DNA of 53,707 nt, taken from contig NZ_QDFI01000024.1 in assembly GCF_003254465.1 (NCBI RefSeq), positions 1 to 53,707 on the forward strand, read 5' to 3'. Source of the stretch: Meridianimarinicoccus zhengii. GTDB lineage: Bacteria; Pseudomonadota; Alphaproteobacteria; Rhodobacterales; Rhodobacteraceae. Every line of letters starts with the position of its first letter. Position 1 is the first letter of the stretch. Below are positions 52,186-53,707 of the stretch, piece by piece. Position numbers and translations under genes: made by a program. The notes under the pieces are model-generated. The model had not been told where the DNA came from, did no database searches, and saw only the letters and a list, made by a program, of their open reading frames with translations.

Positions 52186-52857
52186 CGCGCCGCTGATGCA
52201 GCGCCGCGAGGTGGGCGCTTGCAGGCGCATGCCAGCGAACACGATGATCTTGATGCACCCATGCGGCGAAGCAGGGGGCTGACGGAAACCGCGCCATGTG
52301 CAGCCGCCGTCCGTCAACGCCGCCGCACGGGCCTGCGGCATCGGAGCCTTCACACGTGCCGTTCACTGTCGAAAACCTTCGCGGTCGCATTGCAAACCGG
52401 GCGCGCGCCGCGAATGGCAGGAAGGCCCCGCGCCGCTGCCGCTGATCGCGCGCCTGCGGCGAATGGCTGATCTCGTGAAATTGTAATGCAGCATTCTGCG
52501 CGTTGGTGGAAGTCGGTTGAGGGCCTTGAACGAAGAGCCGCGCGGTTATCAAGGGACCCACCCGCTGCCCTGCCGCAAATCCGCTTGGAGCCCAGACTGA
52601 CCCCATTGTGGCGGGGCCATTTCGCGCGTGCAGCGACGCCCACCACGTATTGGACGGCCCAAATTCGACCTCCAGTCACCTCAGCAATGCTGCACCGCGG
52701 CTCGTCGTTGCTGACTTTTGCCGCACCGTCAGGCGCAGCGGGAGACACACAAACTTTCATGGTGCAGGCGGGTTGCCTATCCGTTTACTCCGGCCGAAAT
52801 TAGACGCAATCGTTTAGTGCCATGCAAATCGACCGCGAAGCAAAATGGGAAAAGACA
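52186..52857. other. Gene-free stretch between phnE and the GFA protein
   Basis: Short frames occur in all phases but I recognise none. A frame ending near 52486 in RLRRMADLVKL has some coding look and could be the remains of a gene. No RNA gene or repeat is seen. Confidence 0.4.
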
Positions 52858-53277
52858 ATGACCGGAACCTGTCTGTGCGGCGCGGCGCGCATCACGATCG
52901 AAGCGAAGCCTGAATTCATACATGACTGCAACTGCGATCTCTGCCGCAAGTCTGGAGGCGCGTGGGGGTATTTCTCGTCGTCGCAGGTCCGCACCGACGG
53001 GCCGACCTCGTCAGTGATGCGCAATGACAAGGCGGACCCCGCCGCAGAAGTGCATTCGTGCCGGTCCTGTCACACGACCCTGCATTTCGTAATCGCCAAG
53101 CCATTCCAGGACCAACACGGCCCGATCGACATTGTAGGTGTGAACATGCGCCTGTTCGAACTGCACGAGCTCGAGGGCGTCGAAGTCCGGTTCCCCAATG
53201 GCAAGGATTGGTCGGGAGTGGGACCCTTTGAGTACCGTCGCCCCGCAGAGACGATCGACAGGCAGAATGGCTTGTAG
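52858..53277 (+). CDS. GFA family zinc-binding protein (glutathione-dependent formaldehyde-activating enzyme-like)
   Basis: The 139-residue protein has the GFA cysteine pattern: Cys5 and Cys7 in GTCLCGAAR, Cys24, Cys26 and Cys29 in CNCDLCRKSGG, and CRSCHT near residue 72, which bind zinc. GFA-family proteins are thought to join formaldehyde to glutathione, but many members have other or unknown roles. The ATG at 52858 is preferred to 52822 because the family starts at this position; its ribosome site is weak (GGGAA). It stands alone. Confidence 0.85.
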   Translation: MTGTCLCGAARITIEAKPEFIHDCNCDLCRKSGGAWGYFSSSQVRTDGPTSSVMRNDKADPAAEVHSCRSCHTTLHFVIAKPFQDQHGPIDIVGVNMRLFELHELEGVEVRFPNGKDWSGVGPFEYRRPAETIDRQNGL

Positions 53278-53622
53278 GGCCCAGATAACTGCAACGATCC
53301 GCCAGAAGATCTAGGTAAGGACGGCTTATAGCCGCCGCTGGTCGACCCAGCCTTATGCTGCGGTGCCGCCCGTCGAAGCGGCCATTCAAGCCCCTCGCAG
53401 CATCTTCACTCGGCCCACGACGGCAGTGCGGACGTCTCGCCGTTCGCTGCACGTACCCAGTTTGCGCTGCGTCAGCGAAGGTATCCAACAGGATGGCGGG
53501 AAAGTGGACTTGCGGCGGCGCAGCATTGTGCCAACGCGTTACCGACATAGCGGCCCTTCGCGGAACAGACTGACGTATGGAGCGGATCGTGACACTTTCA
53601 TTCTGCGACCGATTGTCGAATT
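53278..53622. other. Gene-free stretch
   Basis: No convincing frame, RNA gene or repeat is visible in these bases. Confidence 0.4.
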
Positions 53623-53707
53623 TCAAGGCGAGTCCGTAGCGCGCGGCGGTGGCAGCAGCGCGTCGGGTGGCTGGGGTGTGCCGTCGAGTTCCGCCTTGAA
53701 CCCGAGC
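53623..53707 (-). CDS. Possible C-terminal end of a gene crossing the right edge
   Basis: A minus-strand frame enters from the right edge and ends at TGA (53623-53625) with a proline-rich tail (GTPQPPDALLPPPRA). Nothing identifies it, and it is too short to judge. Confidence 0.2.
   Translation of the reverse strand, partial: LGFKAELDGTPQPPDALLPPPRATDSP

Noticed and set aside
1-53707. CRISPR arrays, tRNA or rRNA genes
   Set aside because: No regularly spaced direct repeats and no recognisable rRNA or cloverleaf sequence were noticed on either strand.

Overview
The window is GC-rich, densely packed DNA with alphaproteobacterial style. Tripartite tricarboxylate transporters (TTT), FCD-type GntR repressors, an AtzE/AtzG/AtzH ureide cluster, a DmdA-like protein and a DUF4347 giant secreted protein together suggest a Rhodobacterales (Roseobacter-type) bacterium. 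No rRNA, tRNA, CRISPR array or replication origin was seen. Taxonomy is inferred from gene content only.

Region 1 (about 51-17,080) is a catabolic island for an unidentified tricarboxylic acid. It holds two TTT systems (the left one broken at tctB), two AbrB-family membrane proteins, a TcuA-like FAD dehydrogenase, three MmgE/PrpD-family proteins, two PrpF-family isomerases, a PrpB/isocitrate-lyase-family enzyme and one GntR/FCD regulator. I read a 15-bp palindrome, ideal form TGTCAACnGTTGACA, at four promoters: upstream of tctC, tcuA, prpF and the lyase-tctCBA-abrB operon. Each copy has its TTGACA pointing at the catabolic gene, as if the operator covers the -35 box. The implied route is uptake, C-C oxidation, double-bond isomerisation, hydration and lyase cleavage. 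No citrate/methylcitrate synthase or CoA ligase is present, so this is not the propionate methylcitrate cycle.

Region 2 (17,359-23,163) has a D-2-hydroxyacid dehydrogenase, a second GntR/FCD regulator with its own inverted repeat, an AtoE-type short-chain fatty acid transporter, a decayed IS110-family transposase tail and an unknown membrane protein. Region 3 (23,318-31,639) is a translationally coupled peptide ABC operon (binding protein, S9 peptidase, two permeases, fused double ATPase) with a divergent LacI regulator and a LacI-type operator. Region 4 (31,760-37,005) is an IS3 OrfA remnant next to a 1,683-residue secreted multidomain protein.

Region 5 (37,919-43,524) is a ureide/amide nitrogen cluster: LysR regulator, AtzH-like protein, biuret-hydrolase-like amidohydrolase, NCS2-type permease, AtzG and AtzE. 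A IS66-like remnant and a DmdA-like folate-dependent demethylase homologue follow. Region 6 (45,294-48,987) is an ECF sigma/anti-sigma pair flanked by two DUF4168 exported proteins and a PRC-barrel protein; three matching GGAAC/GCAAC-N17-TGTC promoters link them. Region 7 (49,612-52,185) is a phosphonate-type ABC transporter whose binding-protein gene has an in-frame TAG after the signal peptide. A GFA-family protein follows near the right edge.

All assignments come from reading translations and motifs by eye; no database search was run.
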